NCBI GenBank assembly: GCA_020634375.1
Contig: JACKBX010000007.1
Coordinates: 248,001-312,000 of the forward strand
DNA: 64,000 nt
Direction of reading: 5' to 3'
Source: Ardenticatenaceae bacterium
GTDB taxonomy: Bacteria > Chloroflexota > Anaerolineae > Promineifilales > Promineifilaceae
The notes beneath the pieces are model-generated. The model was not told the origin of the DNA and did no database searches. It saw only the letters and a list, made by a program, of their open reading frames with translations. The translations under genes and the position numbers were made by a program. Positions 24,034 through 33,400 of the stretch are shown here, in pieces (positions within the stretch are counted from its first letter, which is position 1; the number at the start of each line of letters is the position of its first letter).

Positions 24034-25560
24034 CTAGCGGTTAGCTGTTAGCCCGTCGGTGATGGTTTGTTGCAGGGCCAGGTAGAGGTCTTGAATATCG
24101 GGGTCATTGGGATTTACGGTGTCGTCAAACAGGATGGAGACGAGTACCCAGCGGTCACGCTGCGGGGCCAAATCGGCCCAGATACGTGTACCGTAATCGT
24201 CGGTGATTTGTGTAGCGGATTGGAACCAGTAAGTGGCGCTGTGTTGGTAACGGCCGTCCCCATCGCTCAACTCTACAAAGCGCACCGGTATTTGCGGCGT
24301 GACTAAATGGGTGCGCGAGTCGTCCAGCGTCAGCCCGTACACCTCAAAGCAGCGCTCCGGGCGGTGGTGGGCACGCCAAGTACGGCTGGTGATCAGAATC
24401 ATGGAGCCGGAGTAGCCGCGCCAGGCAAACTGCTGCCGCTCGGCGGAATCGGCGCCGTCGCGGGTCAGCCAGTCCACTTCATCGGGCTTTAGCGGCAGGG
24501 GCGTGATGGCCATCTCTGCGGGGAACGGCCATGCTTGCGCGGCTTGGGTTAGCCCGGTTTGCGGGCGCGGCGTGTAGGCCAGGGCCATGAGGGCGATGGA
24601 GGAAATCAGGAAAAGCGGGAATGAATACTGAATACTGAATAATGAATTGTGAATTGTGAATGGCTCGTTGCGAATGGCTAATGGCTCACTGCTAATTGCT
24701 CTTAGCATTTTGACGGCGGCGGCGCAGGCGGCGATGAAGCCGAGGACGCCGAGGGGGATGTGCAGCATTTGGGCGAACAGGGGCAGGTTGAGTACCTCGC
24801 CAACAACGACGAGGATGGCGACGCGCAGCAGGTTGGCGATGAAGAGCAGCCCGGCGAAGATGACGGCCGTTACGAACCAGCGCAGGGTTAACGGCCGTTC
24901 CTCTACCCAGGTCGCCGCCAATAGAAAGAGCATTCCCGTCCACAAGCTCTTCACACCGCTGCACGGCACGTCAATGTGCGAAACACCATTCTCAAAGACG
25001 AGGATGGTATCGACGCCGACGGTGTGGATGCCAAACAGATGCAGACCATTGCGTACCAGAACGGCCGTGCCAATCCGCATCGGATAACCCACAAACGTTT
25101 GCAAATGATCGCCAAAGGGCAGCGTGCCAATGAGCAGCAGCGCGGCGAGCAATCCCTGCCGCCAACGGCGTGGCGAAAGCCATAACCCCAACAGGCCATA
25201 CGTTGCCAATCCAAACAGGCTGGCGGCCAGCGTATGCACATCCAAAAAACGCTCTGCCAGCAAGTAAGCGATGGAGCCGCCCATCGCCAGCGCCAGGGGC
25301 AGCGGAGCCACCTGTGGCAAACGGGTGAAGGGAAAGTGCCAGCCCTCTTTGCGGGCGCGGCTGATGACGAGAACGACAATGCCAATGAGAATGATCTGGT
25401 TGGTGCGGAAATCTTCGCGAGAGAAAATAACGCGCAGGTAGGCCGCCAATGGCCAATAAAGCCACAGCCACAAAGCCCAAATGATGGCATTAGTCATGAT
25501 ACGGGCGGTACGGCTTTGCGGAATAGTAAAGCGGTTTGTCACCTGACTCCAACTGCTCAT
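24034..25560 (-). CDS. exosortase with C-terminal EpsI-like domain
   Basis: From ATG 25560 the protein is 508 residues, with eight to nine hydrophobic helices up to residue 290. The exosortase catalytic residues are visible as Cys200 (VPCSGVKSLWTG), Arg246 (NLLRVAIL) and His267 (LHIPLG). Residues 335-505 resemble the EpsI/DUF3485 domain (HRPERCFEVYGL with Cys404). Exosortases cleave PEP-CTERM signals at the membrane, and the neighbour carries such a signal. The subtype (possibly XrtO) is not certain. Residues 289-313 derive from an in-frame repeat between helices. A TACAAT box lies six bases before the ATG. Confidence 0.85.
   Translation of the reverse strand: MSSWSQVTNRFTIPQSRTARIMTNAIIWALWLWLYWPLAAYLRVIFSREDFRTNQIILIGIVVLVISRARKEGWHFPFTRLPQVAPLPLALAMGGSIAYLLAERFLDVHTLAASLFGLATYGLLGLWLSPRRWRQGLLAALLLIGTLPFGDHLQTFVGYPMRIGTAVLVRNGLHLFGIHTVGVDTILVFENGVSHIDVPCSGVKSLWTGMLFLLAATWVEERPLTLRWFVTAVIFAGLLFIANLLRVAILVVVGEVLNLPLFAQMLHIPLGVLGFIAACAAAVKMLRAISSEPLAIRNEPFTIHNSLFSIQYSFPLFLISSIALMALAYTPRPQTGLTQAAQAWPFPAEMAITPLPLKPDEVDWLTRDGADSAERQQFAWRGYSGSMILITSRTWRAHHRPERCFEVYGLTLDDSRTHLVTPQIPVRFVELSDGDGRYQHSATYWFQSATQITDDYGTRIWADLAPQRDRWVLVSILFDDTVNPNDPDIQDLYLALQQTITDGLTANR
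24622..24696. repeat. in-frame repeat inside the exosortase gene
   Basis: Iterated TGAATACTGAATA / AATTGTGAATGG / GGCTAATGGCTC units encode SSEPLAIRNEPFTIHNSLFS on the minus strand. It lies exactly between the exosortase core and the EpsI-like part. Confidence 0.6.
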
Positions 25561-25566
25561 GCGGCT

Positions 25567-25572
25567 ATTGTA
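25567..25572 (-). promoter_or_regulatory. -10 box six bases before the exosortase start
   Basis: TACAAT, then AGCCGC, then ATG 25560, with no ribosome binding site. Confidence 0.45.
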
Positions 25573-25698
25573 CTGCCAAATGCTTACGATTCGGCAGAAG
25601 CAGCGCGAGCGGAGGAAGGCGGTAGGGAAATCAATGGCAACCAACCCAAAGGTTCCAGGCATCTACCCCAAACCCTTGGGGGCCTTCCCGAAGTGATG

Positions 25699-25890
25699 GG
25701 GAACCATCCCCAGGCTTCCGGGCAGCATCCCGAAAAGTTAGGGCAGCATCCCAAAGCCTTCGGGCAGCATCCCAGAGCTTTCGGGCAGCATCCCAGAGCT
25801 TTCGGGCAGCATCCCAGAGCCTTCGGGCAGCATCCCAGAGCCTTCGGGCAGCATCCCAGAGCTTTCGGGCAGCATCCCAGAGCTTTCGGG
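25699..25890. repeat. 21-bp minisatellite
   Basis: GGGCAGCATCCC begins exactly every 21 bases at 25720, 25741, 25762, 25783, 25804, 25825, 25846 and 25867. A degenerate unit precedes (near 25699) and a truncated one follows (25888). The plus strand would read as a GQHPRAF heptad but no start or ribosome site supports a gene. It fills the space between the divergent exosortase and DUF1905 promoters. Confidence 0.9.
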
Positions 25891-25901
25891 CAACTACCTG
25901 C

Positions 25902-25907
25902 TATACT
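25902..25907 (+). promoter_or_regulatory. -10 box six bases before the DUF1905 start
   Basis: TATACT, CTCCCC, then ATG 25914. It sits directly at the end of the minisatellite and no ribosome site is present. Confidence 0.5.
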
Positions 25908-25913
25908 CTCCCC

Positions 25914-26201
25914 ATGATATTAGAATTCAATGGCACAATTTGGTATTGGCGCGGGCCTTCCCCCTATTACTTCGTCACTGTTCCGGCGGAGCAAAGCAGC
26001 GAACTGAAAGCTGTTTCGGGGTTGGTTACGTATGGCTGGGGCGTCATCCCCGTTCATGCTCAAGTGGGCGAAACACGGTGGACGACTTCGCTCATCCCCA
26101 AGGATGGCGGCTATCTGGTTCCTCTCAAAGATATGATACGCAAAGCGGAAAGCCTTGCAGAAGGGGATGACATCGCGGTGCGGCTTGAGATTAGTCTGTG
26201 A
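25914..26201 (+). CDS. DUF1905 protein
   Basis: This 95-residue protein matches DUF1905: PYYFVTVPAEQS, a central GWGVIPVHAQVGETRWTTSL and the end GGYLVPLKDMIRKAESLAEGD split over a beta-barrel-like fold. The function of the family is not established. It is preceded by the minisatellite and a -10 box but no Shine-Dalgarno sequence. It is convergent with the next gene. Confidence 0.85.
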   Translation: MILEFNGTIWYWRGPSPYYFVTVPAEQSSELKAVSGLVTYGWGVIPVHAQVGETRWTTSLIPKDGGYLVPLKDMIRKAESLAEGDDIAVRLEISL

Positions 26202-26230
26202 AAGGCTTGTCCTTCGGTAAAGGCCAGTTT

Positions 26231-26734
26231 TTAGGGGGTAAAGGTTAGTTTCCCCGGCTCGCCTTGACCTGTGGAGATAAGCAGAGGGCAGGCAGCGGTT
26301 CCATATCCCCACGATGACCAGTGAATGGTCGCCATCTTCCCATTCTCATAGGTTGTGTGAACGTCAAACTGGTAGCTGTATTTAGAACTATCGTTGAGAA
26401 GCCCCTGAAAATTAAACTGTGTGGTTGTCAGTGAGGCTGGTTCAACAAACCATTCTTTAACAGGGTATATGGGGGGTATTGGTTGGACAGCTTCATCTTC
26501 CCGAGCAAGGTTGCCACCCCAATTGTGCAGGATGAGTCCCAGGTCAACATTTGTTTGCGGCAATCCCCCCAAAGCTAACACGGTTTCGTTAACGAGCTGT
26601 GCGGGTGAAAGGCCAGCCCCAAGTATATGGGGGGATTCGCAAGTGAGGTTGCGGCTTCCTTGAATCGTGACGAAGGCAAGGATGAATAAAATGAGGGTTA
26701 ACAATGTCAGGGTGGCTCTTTGGGCAATTTTCAT
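26231..26734 (-). CDS. hypothetical exported or membrane-anchored protein
   Basis: The 167-residue protein begins with a Lys/Arg stretch and a hydrophobic helix (residues 8-26, LTLLTLILFILAFVTI) that is a signal peptide or anchor. The rest (HNWGGNL, a WSSWGYG near the end, two Cys at 32 and 150) is not a family I recognise. AGGAG lies ahead of ATG 26734. No ACGGCCGT is inside the gene. It is a single gene between convergent and co-directional neighbours. Confidence 0.7.
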   Translation of the reverse strand: MKIAQRATLTLLTLILFILAFVTIQGSRNLTCESPHILGAGLSPAQLVNETVLALGGLPQTNVDLGLILHNWGGNLAREDEAVQPIPPIYPVKEWFVEPASLTTTQFNFQGLLNDSSKYSYQFDVHTTYENGKMATIHWSSWGYGTAACPLLISTGQGEPGKLTFTP

Positions 26735-26873
26735 CGGCTGTACCTGCTCCTTTTTGAATGGTGTGGACAGCTTGGATTTTACAACGGCCGTTTCTCACAA
26801 ACCCAACCGCATGACCATGAGAACCCTTCGCTATTCCTTTAACTCTTTACGGCCGCTCACTGTGAATGCTCCC

Positions 26874-28199
26874 TTACATCAACAAAGACTTTGCCATATG
26901 CGGCTGTGGGTCAATGCTGCCCTGATAGCGTAGAATTACGGCCGTTTCCGGCACAGCCATCTCGCCATCACGCACCTCAACCGGGCGGTCATCCAGCAAA
27001 TTAACATAGACGCCATCAGGCAGGGGAGAGGCCATCACATCTGTGACGCCGCCAACATTGAACGCGCCAAACAAGCCCTCATCCTCCGCTTGCCACAGCG
27101 CCGAAAGCGCCGGTTGATGTTGCAGCAGCGTAAATTGGCCCTGCACCTGCACCGGGTCTTTCTTCAATTTGCAGAGGCGTGTCAGGAACGATTGCAGGCT
27201 GTACTCGCCCCATTTCACCTTATCCACGTTGAAGAGATCGGGTGTGTGCGTGTTCTCCGCTTCCTGCCCGGCGTAAATGAGAAACGCGCCGTCGTTGAAC
27301 GCCTGGAATGCCGTCCAGGCCAGCGCCTGCTCACGGCTGGGCGCACGCTGCATGATGCGTGGCTGATCGTGATTCTCTACGCAGCGCATTTTGATGGTGT
27401 GCGCCGGATAAATACCCTGTTGATACCAGAGCAAACTGGCATACAGGGGCAGCATGGCGGGGTCAGCCACGGCTTTTTCCCATATGGGCCAGATGTCGTA
27501 GTCGTAGGAGAGGTCGAAGGCTTCGTGGATTTCGCCATCGGAGTGGGCGGTCAGCCCATTGCGGCGGCGGTCTATGACAAAGCTGGTATGCACGGATTCG
27601 GCCAGCCAGATCACGTCGGATTTTACCTGGGCAACGGCCGTCCGTGCCCGTTTCCAAAAATCCAGTGGCACAATGGAGGCTACGTCACAGCGAAAACCAT
27701 CCACGCCCAACTCAGCCCACATTTTCAGCGTTTCGATCTGATAATCCCACAACGCCTCGTGGCTGTAGTCCAGGTCTATCACGTCGCTCCATTCGGGGAC
27801 GGTGGTGATGGGACGGCCGTTCTCATCTTGATGGTACCATTCAGGATGTTCAGACAGCAGCAAGGCGTCGTGGCTGGTGTGGTTGTACACCACATCAATC
27901 ATCACCTTCAAGCCCAGGGCGTGCGCGTATTCGCACAGCACCTCAAATTCCTTCTTCGTGCCATATTCTGGGTTGACGGTGCGGTAATCTTGAATGGAAT
28001 AGGGGCAGCCCAACTCCCCTTTTTTGTTGAGTTGGCCGATGGGGTGAATGGGCATGAACCAGACCACATCCACGCCCATTTCTTTCAGGCGCGGCAGGTC
28101 GTGGGTGACGTTGGCCAGGTTGCCGTCGCGGCCATGATTACGCACGTACACTTCATACAGAACAAGATTACGAAGAGATTGGGGGGTGTTTTGAGTCAT
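26874..28199 (-). CDS. GH13 alpha-amylase-family glycoside hydrolase
   Basis: From ATG 28199 (AGGA upstream) the enzyme is 441 residues. The four GH13 regions are clear: DVVYNH (102-107), GFRCDVAS with nucleophile Asp172, WLAES with acid/base Glu201, and ENHDQP with His277-Asp278. There is no signal peptide, so it acts in the cytoplasm on maltodextrins or related alpha-glucosides. The length and missing long domain B resemble small intracellular GH13 enzymes. It lies 50 bases after the DUF1499 gene. Confidence 0.9.
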   Translation of the reverse strand: MTQNTPQSLRNLVLYEVYVRNHGRDGNLANVTHDLPRLKEMGVDVVWFMPIHPIGQLNKKGELGCPYSIQDYRTVNPEYGTKKEFEVLCEYAHALGLKVMIDVVYNHTSHDALLLSEHPEWYHQDENGRPITTVPEWSDVIDLDYSHEALWDYQIETLKMWAELGVDGFRCDVASIVPLDFWKRARTAVAQVKSDVIWLAESVHTSFVIDRRRNGLTAHSDGEIHEAFDLSYDYDIWPIWEKAVADPAMLPLYASLLWYQQGIYPAHTIKMRCVENHDQPRIMQRAPSREQALAWTAFQAFNDGAFLIYAGQEAENTHTPDLFNVDKVKWGEYSLQSFLTRLCKLKKDPVQVQGQFTLLQHQPALSALWQAEDEGLFGAFNVGGVTDVMASPLPDGVYVNLLDDRPVEVRDGEMAVPETAVILRYQGSIDPQPHMAKSLLM

Positions 28200-28249
28200 C
28201 AAATTATCCTGGTTTTGTAAGATGCCGCTATTGTACATGAAACGGCCGT

Positions 28250-28717
28250 TCATCCCCCATTCTCAAACTGCGCCGCAATCTTCTTCATCCGCGCACGGTT
28301 CACACCGCCATCTGCGTAGCCCAGGCGCGATGCTGACTTCATCTGGATCAGGCCATTTTCTTCGTCGAAGTAGAACTCTACATCATCCACAAAGCGCCAC
28401 AGTGCGGAGCGGTATTCAGCGTGAATGTAGTTGGGAGTGTTGCTGATAACGTGGACGCGGGGCATGGCCGTAATCACGTTGTACATGCGCACTTTGGCTT
28501 CCGGCAGGCTGACGCTGAAGGTCAGCGGGTCAATGTGATGCGGCTCATCACTGGCAAAGGTGCTGACGCAGTTGGGCGAAGATGGGCAGGGAGAGAAACG
28601 GCCGTTCTCCACACCCAAACTCTGGGGCACGGGGCTGACCTTTTGCACCACCCAACGCAGCACAAAAAAGCCCACCAACACAACAACAAGAATCGGAACA
28701 ATCAATTTTCGCATCAT
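28250..28717 (-). CDS. DUF1499 membrane-anchored protein
   Basis: From ATG 28717 the protein has 155 residues with an N-terminal helix (6-25) and the DUF1499 motif CPSSPNCVST near residue 45, followed by YIHAEYRSALWRFVDDVEF and SRLGYADGGVNRARM. The family is widespread and uncharacterised, with a role at the membrane or lipid interface suggested elsewhere. The tandem ATG ATG start is preceded by GAGAGA. It may be co-transcribed with the GH13 gene. Confidence 0.85.
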   Translation of the reverse strand: MMRKLIVPILVVVLVGFFVLRWVVQKVSPVPQSLGVENGRFSPCPSSPNCVSTFASDEPHHIDPLTFSVSLPEAKVRMYNVITAMPRVHVISNTPNYIHAEYRSALWRFVDDVEFYFDEENGLIQMKSASRLGYADGGVNRARMKKIAAQFENGG

Positions 28718-28747
28718 TTTCTCTCTCAGTTCAATAAACGTGGGGAG

Positions 28748-28811
28748 ACGTGAAACGTGATTCGTGAAACGTGAAAAGAAAGTTCTCACGTTTCACAATT
28801 TACGTTTCACG
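28748..28811. repeat. CACGTTTCACG-family inverted repeat
   Basis: CGTGAAACGTGATTCGTGAAACGTGA faces TCACGTTTCACAATTTACG (imperfect complement). It lies between the DUF1499 start and the end of the ornithine aminotransferase gene. Confidence 0.7.
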
Positions 28812-28823
28812 CCCAATACTTTC

Positions 28824-30041
28824 TCATATAGCTGGCACAGGTTCCAATTCGCCCATCAGCACCGGCTCAATGTGGCTCATTGCCCAGTCAATCTCTTCTT
28901 TGGTGATCACCAGCGGCGGTGCAAAACGGATGACGTTGACGTGTGTCTCTTTGCAGAGAATGCCGCGCTCTTGCAATGCTTCACAGAACGGCCGTGCAGC
29001 CTCATTCAGCACCACACCAATAAATAATCCCTTGCCACGCACCAACTTGATATGCTCGCTTTCAATGCGTTCCAGGCGGCCCTTAAAATACGCGCCCAGT
29101 TCACGCGAACGCGCCACCAAATCCTCATCGCGGATAACACGCAGCGCAGCGCGGCCAATAGCCGACCCTAATGGATTGCCGCCAAATGTGCTGCCATGAT
29201 CGCCAGGACGAAACAGGCCCAAAATTTCGCGGTCGGCTAACACTGCGGACACCGGGTAAAAGCCACCGCTCAATGCCTTCCCCACCGTGATCATGTCCGG
29301 GCGCACACCCTCGTGCTCACAAGCAAACAACGCGCCCGTGCGCCCCAGTCCCGTCTGAATTTCATCGGCAACGAAGAGGACATTGTGCTTGGCGCAAATG
29401 TCGGCAGCCGCTTTCAGATACCCTTCTGGCGGCACGACGACGCCGCCTTCACCCTGGATGGGTTCCACCAAAAAGGCGACGGTATTGGGCGTGATCGCCG
29501 CTTCCAGGGCCGCAGCATCTCCGTAAGGAACCATCACAAAGCCGGGAGTGTGCGGGCCAAAATCTTCTTTGTACTGTGGCTCGCTGGAGAAACTGATCAG
29601 AGTGGTGGTGCGCCCGGCGAAGTTGCCTTCGCAGACGATGATTTCGGCCTGGTTTTGTGGCACGCCCTTGACCTGGTAGCCCCATTTACGTGCAGATTTA
29701 ACGGCCGTTTCCACCGCTTCCGCCCCGCTGTTCATGGGCAAGGCCATGTCATAGCCTGTCATCTCGCACAGTTCCTGCACAAACGGCCCCATCTGGTCAT
29801 TGCGGAAAGCACGAGACGTCAGCGTCACACGCCCCATTTGCTCGACAGCCGCTTGTTGAATGGCTGGGTGACAGTGCCCCTGGTTTACCGCCGAATAAGC
29901 GCTGAGACAATCCAGATATTTGTTTCCGTCTACATCATAAACCCACACGCCTTCGGCTCGTTCAACAACTACATCCAGTGGGTGATAATTATGGGCGCTA
30001 TAGGTTTCGTCTAACTCAATAAATTTGTTACTGTTGCTCAT
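28824..30041 (-). CDS. rocD: ornithine aminotransferase
   Basis: The 405-residue class III aminotransferase keeps the ornithine-aminotransferase features: ECTYSAHNYHPL-like start (DETYSAHNYHPLDVV), SAYSAVNQGHCHP, the PLP Asp226 in VADEIQTGLGRTG and Lys255 in VGKALSGGFYPVSA. It converts L-ornithine and 2-oxoglutarate to glutamate-5-semialdehyde, linking arginine and proline metabolism. AGGAG precedes the ATG. It stands alone, without other rocF/rocA genes. Confidence 0.92.
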   Translation of the reverse strand: MSNSNKFIELDETYSAHNYHPLDVVVERAEGVWVYDVDGNKYLDCLSAYSAVNQGHCHPAIQQAAVEQMGRVTLTSRAFRNDQMGPFVQELCEMTGYDMALPMNSGAEAVETAVKSARKWGYQVKGVPQNQAEIIVCEGNFAGRTTTLISFSSEPQYKEDFGPHTPGFVMVPYGDAAALEAAITPNTVAFLVEPIQGEGGVVVPPEGYLKAAADICAKHNVLFVADEIQTGLGRTGALFACEHEGVRPDMITVGKALSGGFYPVSAVLADREILGLFRPGDHGSTFGGNPLGSAIGRAALRVIRDEDLVARSRELGAYFKGRLERIESEHIKLVRGKGLFIGVVLNEAARPFCEALQERGILCKETHVNVIRFAPPLVITKEEIDWAMSHIEPVLMGELEPVPAI

Positions 30042-30101
30042 GCTACAATCTCCTGAAAATAATATAGGTTGTGGGAAAATTTACAGTTGCCTTTAGAAAA
30101 A

Positions 30102-30129
30102 AAAGCCTGATTTTGTAAAATCAGGCTTT
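30102..30129 (-). terminator. rho-independent terminator
   Basis: Thirteen-base arms 30102-30114 and 30117-30129 (AAAGCCTGATTTT and complement) form a strong hairpin; on the minus strand it is followed by eight T. It would end transcription from the sensor kinase before rocD. Confidence 0.8.
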
Positions 30130-30149
30130 GCTCGGACCACTTTCGCGTA

Positions 30150-30234
30150 ACGTTATCCAGGTCTTCTTTTGGGCTTTACATGACAATTATAGCAAACTCT
30201 CAGGGGGGCTCGTCAACCCCCACACACAAAAGAA
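30150..30234. repeat. dispersed 85-bp repeat, copy A
   Basis: It shares ACGTTATCCAG, CTTCTTTTGGGCTTTACA, CAATTATAG and a G5-N8-C5 hairpin with copy B at 40427. The rest of the 30042-30402 gap (30235-30402) shows no gene. Confidence 0.75.
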
Positions 30235-30402
30235 CAGGCTTTCACCAAAGTCAGATAACAAAACGGCCGGCCTGTGTGCAGAGCGTAGTTCGGCCAGTTT
30301 TTTGCGTTGGAGCTTTTGTGTTACCGTGCGATTCATTTGCCAAAATTAATACGTCAAGCACAATCGCCATCTACCAAACAGGCAAGTTAGGATATGGCTC
30401 AA

Positions 30403-33400
30403 TTATTCTCCCGGCAATCCCCCGGCTAACAAATGAAGTCCCACCATCTCTACAAGTTGGCGGGCACTATACGGCTTTTGCAAGAAGCCCGTCAATCCTT
30501 TGCCTGTAAACTGTTGCGTAGCTTCTGTTTCGTTGTAGCCCGATGAAAGAATGATGCGAACCTCTGGATTTGCTTGGCGTAGTTCGCGCATTGTTTGTTC
30601 CCCACTCCAACCCGGCATAGAAAGGTCTAACAAGACCAAATCTATCTTTGCCCGGTGCTTCTGATATAAAGCCAGGCCGCTTTTACCATCTGATGTTGCT
30701 AAAACTTCAATGTTTTCCAATCCCAAAATGTCAGTCACGGCTTCACGCACATGCACTTCATCATCAATCACTAACACCAAACCTTTGGCCTTTCGTGATC
30801 TCGCCGGAGACTTTGCTTGTGGAGGTATCTCGTCTGCGAGGCTTGCCGGGAACAGCAGCTTAAAAGTCGTGCCTCGGCCTACTTCGCTATAAACTGTCAG
30901 ACCTCCTTTATGCCCCTTGACAATCCCCAATACGGCCGCTAACCCTAACCCATGTCCTTTTTCTTTTGTTGTAAAGAAAGGATCAAATACTTTTTCCAAT
31001 ATCTCTGGAGCCATACCAGGGCCGTCGTCATGTACTTCCAATGTAACATACGGGCCTGGAATGAGTGGCGTTACTGTATATAGCCAGTATTTTTGGCTGG
31101 TCACATCCACATCTTGTGTATCTGAAACAATTGTGATGGCTCCTGTTTGGTCGCCGATAGCTTCAGCTGCATTGATAAGCAGATTCATCACCAACTGTTG
31201 TAGCTGTGCAATATCTGCCTGTATCATGGGCAATGATTCGTTTAGCTTTGTCCGTAGGTGAATATGCTTGGGGATTGTGGCAGCAAAAAGATGTAAGTTT
31301 TCCTCAATGAGCGCGTTTAAGTTGAGTGTTACGATTTGGAACTGACCGCGCCCAGAATAGGCTAATAATTGTTGGGTCAACCGGGCTGCTTGTTCCGCCG
31401 CAGTAATTGCTTTCTCAATATGTGGCCGGGCTGAGTTCTCTAAAGACATTTTAGCCAACGAAAGTGATGTTTGCCCCAACATCGCTACTAACAGATTGTT
31501 GAAATCGTGGGCAATACCGCCAGCCAATAAGCCCAGACTTTCCAGCTTTTGTGCCTGGCGCATTCCCTCTTCGGCTTTAATCCGCTGCGTCAGGTCTTCC
31601 ACCAAGAGAATAAGACCAATTTGCTGACCCTGCTTATTGAAGTGGGGAACTCCACGGGCTAAGACGTACACGGTCTTTTCCCAAACGGTAGTGTACCAGC
31701 TCTCCATTTCAGCCATCTTGCCGGTAGACAATGACTGTGCCAACATGGAACTGATACCTGTTTTCGCTAAGCGTGGAAATGTAAAAACATTCAACCCAAC
31801 GAGATCTTTGGGGACCGATGCACCGAATATTTCCAGGCTGCGGGGATTGGCAGATGTTATAGCTCCCTCCATGCTTATGGTGACGATGCCAATGGGTGTT
31901 TGCTCAAAGAGGATCCGCAAATATTCTTCCTGCTGGGACAATTTTTCTTCAGCTTGTTTGCGTTCGGTGATGTCGATGATTGACGCTAAAACGAGCAGCT
32001 CATCATCTTTTATCATGGGGCTTAGTGCAATCTCAGCGGGAAATTCGCTGCCGTCCTGACGACGGCCGTACAAATCACGCCCCCTTCCCAATGGCACCAT
32101 CACCGGTTGTGCAAAATACCTATCATGAAATTGCTTGTGCGTTTCATGATAGCGTTCGGGAATCAGGCATTCTTGTGATTGCCCGATTAATTCCTCCGGT
32201 TCATACCCAAATAACACTTTGATGTATTTATTGGCAAAAACGATCTTGCCGGCCCTGTTCACCACAACCATAGCGCTCAATGACACGGCCGTTACCTGAC
32301 TCAACATCTCTTCGGCCTGCTTGCGCTCGGTAATGTCGATCATGAAACCACGCAGCATCTCTGGCCCGTTCTTGCCATGTTCAACTGTAACCATATCGCG
32401 GAACCAATGGACACGGCCGTTTGCCGAGGCCATACGGTATTCAATCTCGAAATCACTCTGGCTTTGGGCAACCTCCTGGTAAGAATGAATGACGCGATCC
32501 CGATCCTCCGCATAAATATGTTCCAACCAAAAATCAGGCTCGTACCAGGTTTCAACCGCATAACCCAATATACTGTTTGCCTGTGGCCCCACGTAAGAAA
32601 ATTGAAGCGTTGCCGCGTCAGCCACCCAGGGAATCACACGCGTTGTCTCAACCAATTTTTGAAATTGAGCCTCGCGCTCCTGTAACACTGCTTGCATTTG
32701 CTTTCTTTCGGTGATCAGCGTTAAGAGAACCAAAACCTCAAGCGGGGCACCTTCTGGTGTGCGAGAAAGAATCATGGCCCGATTCTGAATCCATTCCCAA
32801 TGCCCGGCCTTATGCTGGAGACGGTATTCTACAGATTGGACTTCTTCTGTCTGGCAGGCAGTCAACTGCTGCCAAAAAACAGCCGCTCGCTCGCGGTCAT
32901 CCATGTAAACCTGGCCGAAGATGGAACCTGGCGCACGCAGTTCGCCCATTGTATAGCCTAAAAATTCTTCCCGGTTAATGAATTCCACCTGATGGGTAGC
33001 GAGGTTGAAAATATAAATGGTATCTGGTGAACTAAAGGTCAGACGACGAAAACGCTCTTCGCTGACATCCAGCGCTTCTTCCGACTGCTTTTGACTGGTT
33101 ACATCACGAAGGGTAATCAGGTATCCGCGCCGCTTTTGCCTGTGATCAAACAGAGATGATATGTGCAAATCAAATAGGCGACGGCCGTCCCCATCACCTA
33201 TTTCAATTTCATCATGCGCTTCAGACACCCCCTGATAGCGAGCTAGCAAGTCTGCATAAGTAGAAAAGATGTCTTCAATGGGTCGCCCCAAAAGCTGAGA
33301 AGCTGTCTGTCCAATCAGATTTTCGGCAACAGGGTTCAGGTCAACGACCACATTGTCTTCATCTAACACCAAAACGCCATCGCTCAAACTAGCGATAGCG

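Noticed and set aside
25699..25890. CRISPR array
   Set aside because: Units are directly adjacent with a 21-base period and no unique spacers; no cas genes are nearby.
25234..25917. Plus-strand frame with a GQHPRAF heptad repeat
   Set aside because: Its first half is antisense to the exosortase and the repeat part is a 21-bp minisatellite; no start or ribosome site.
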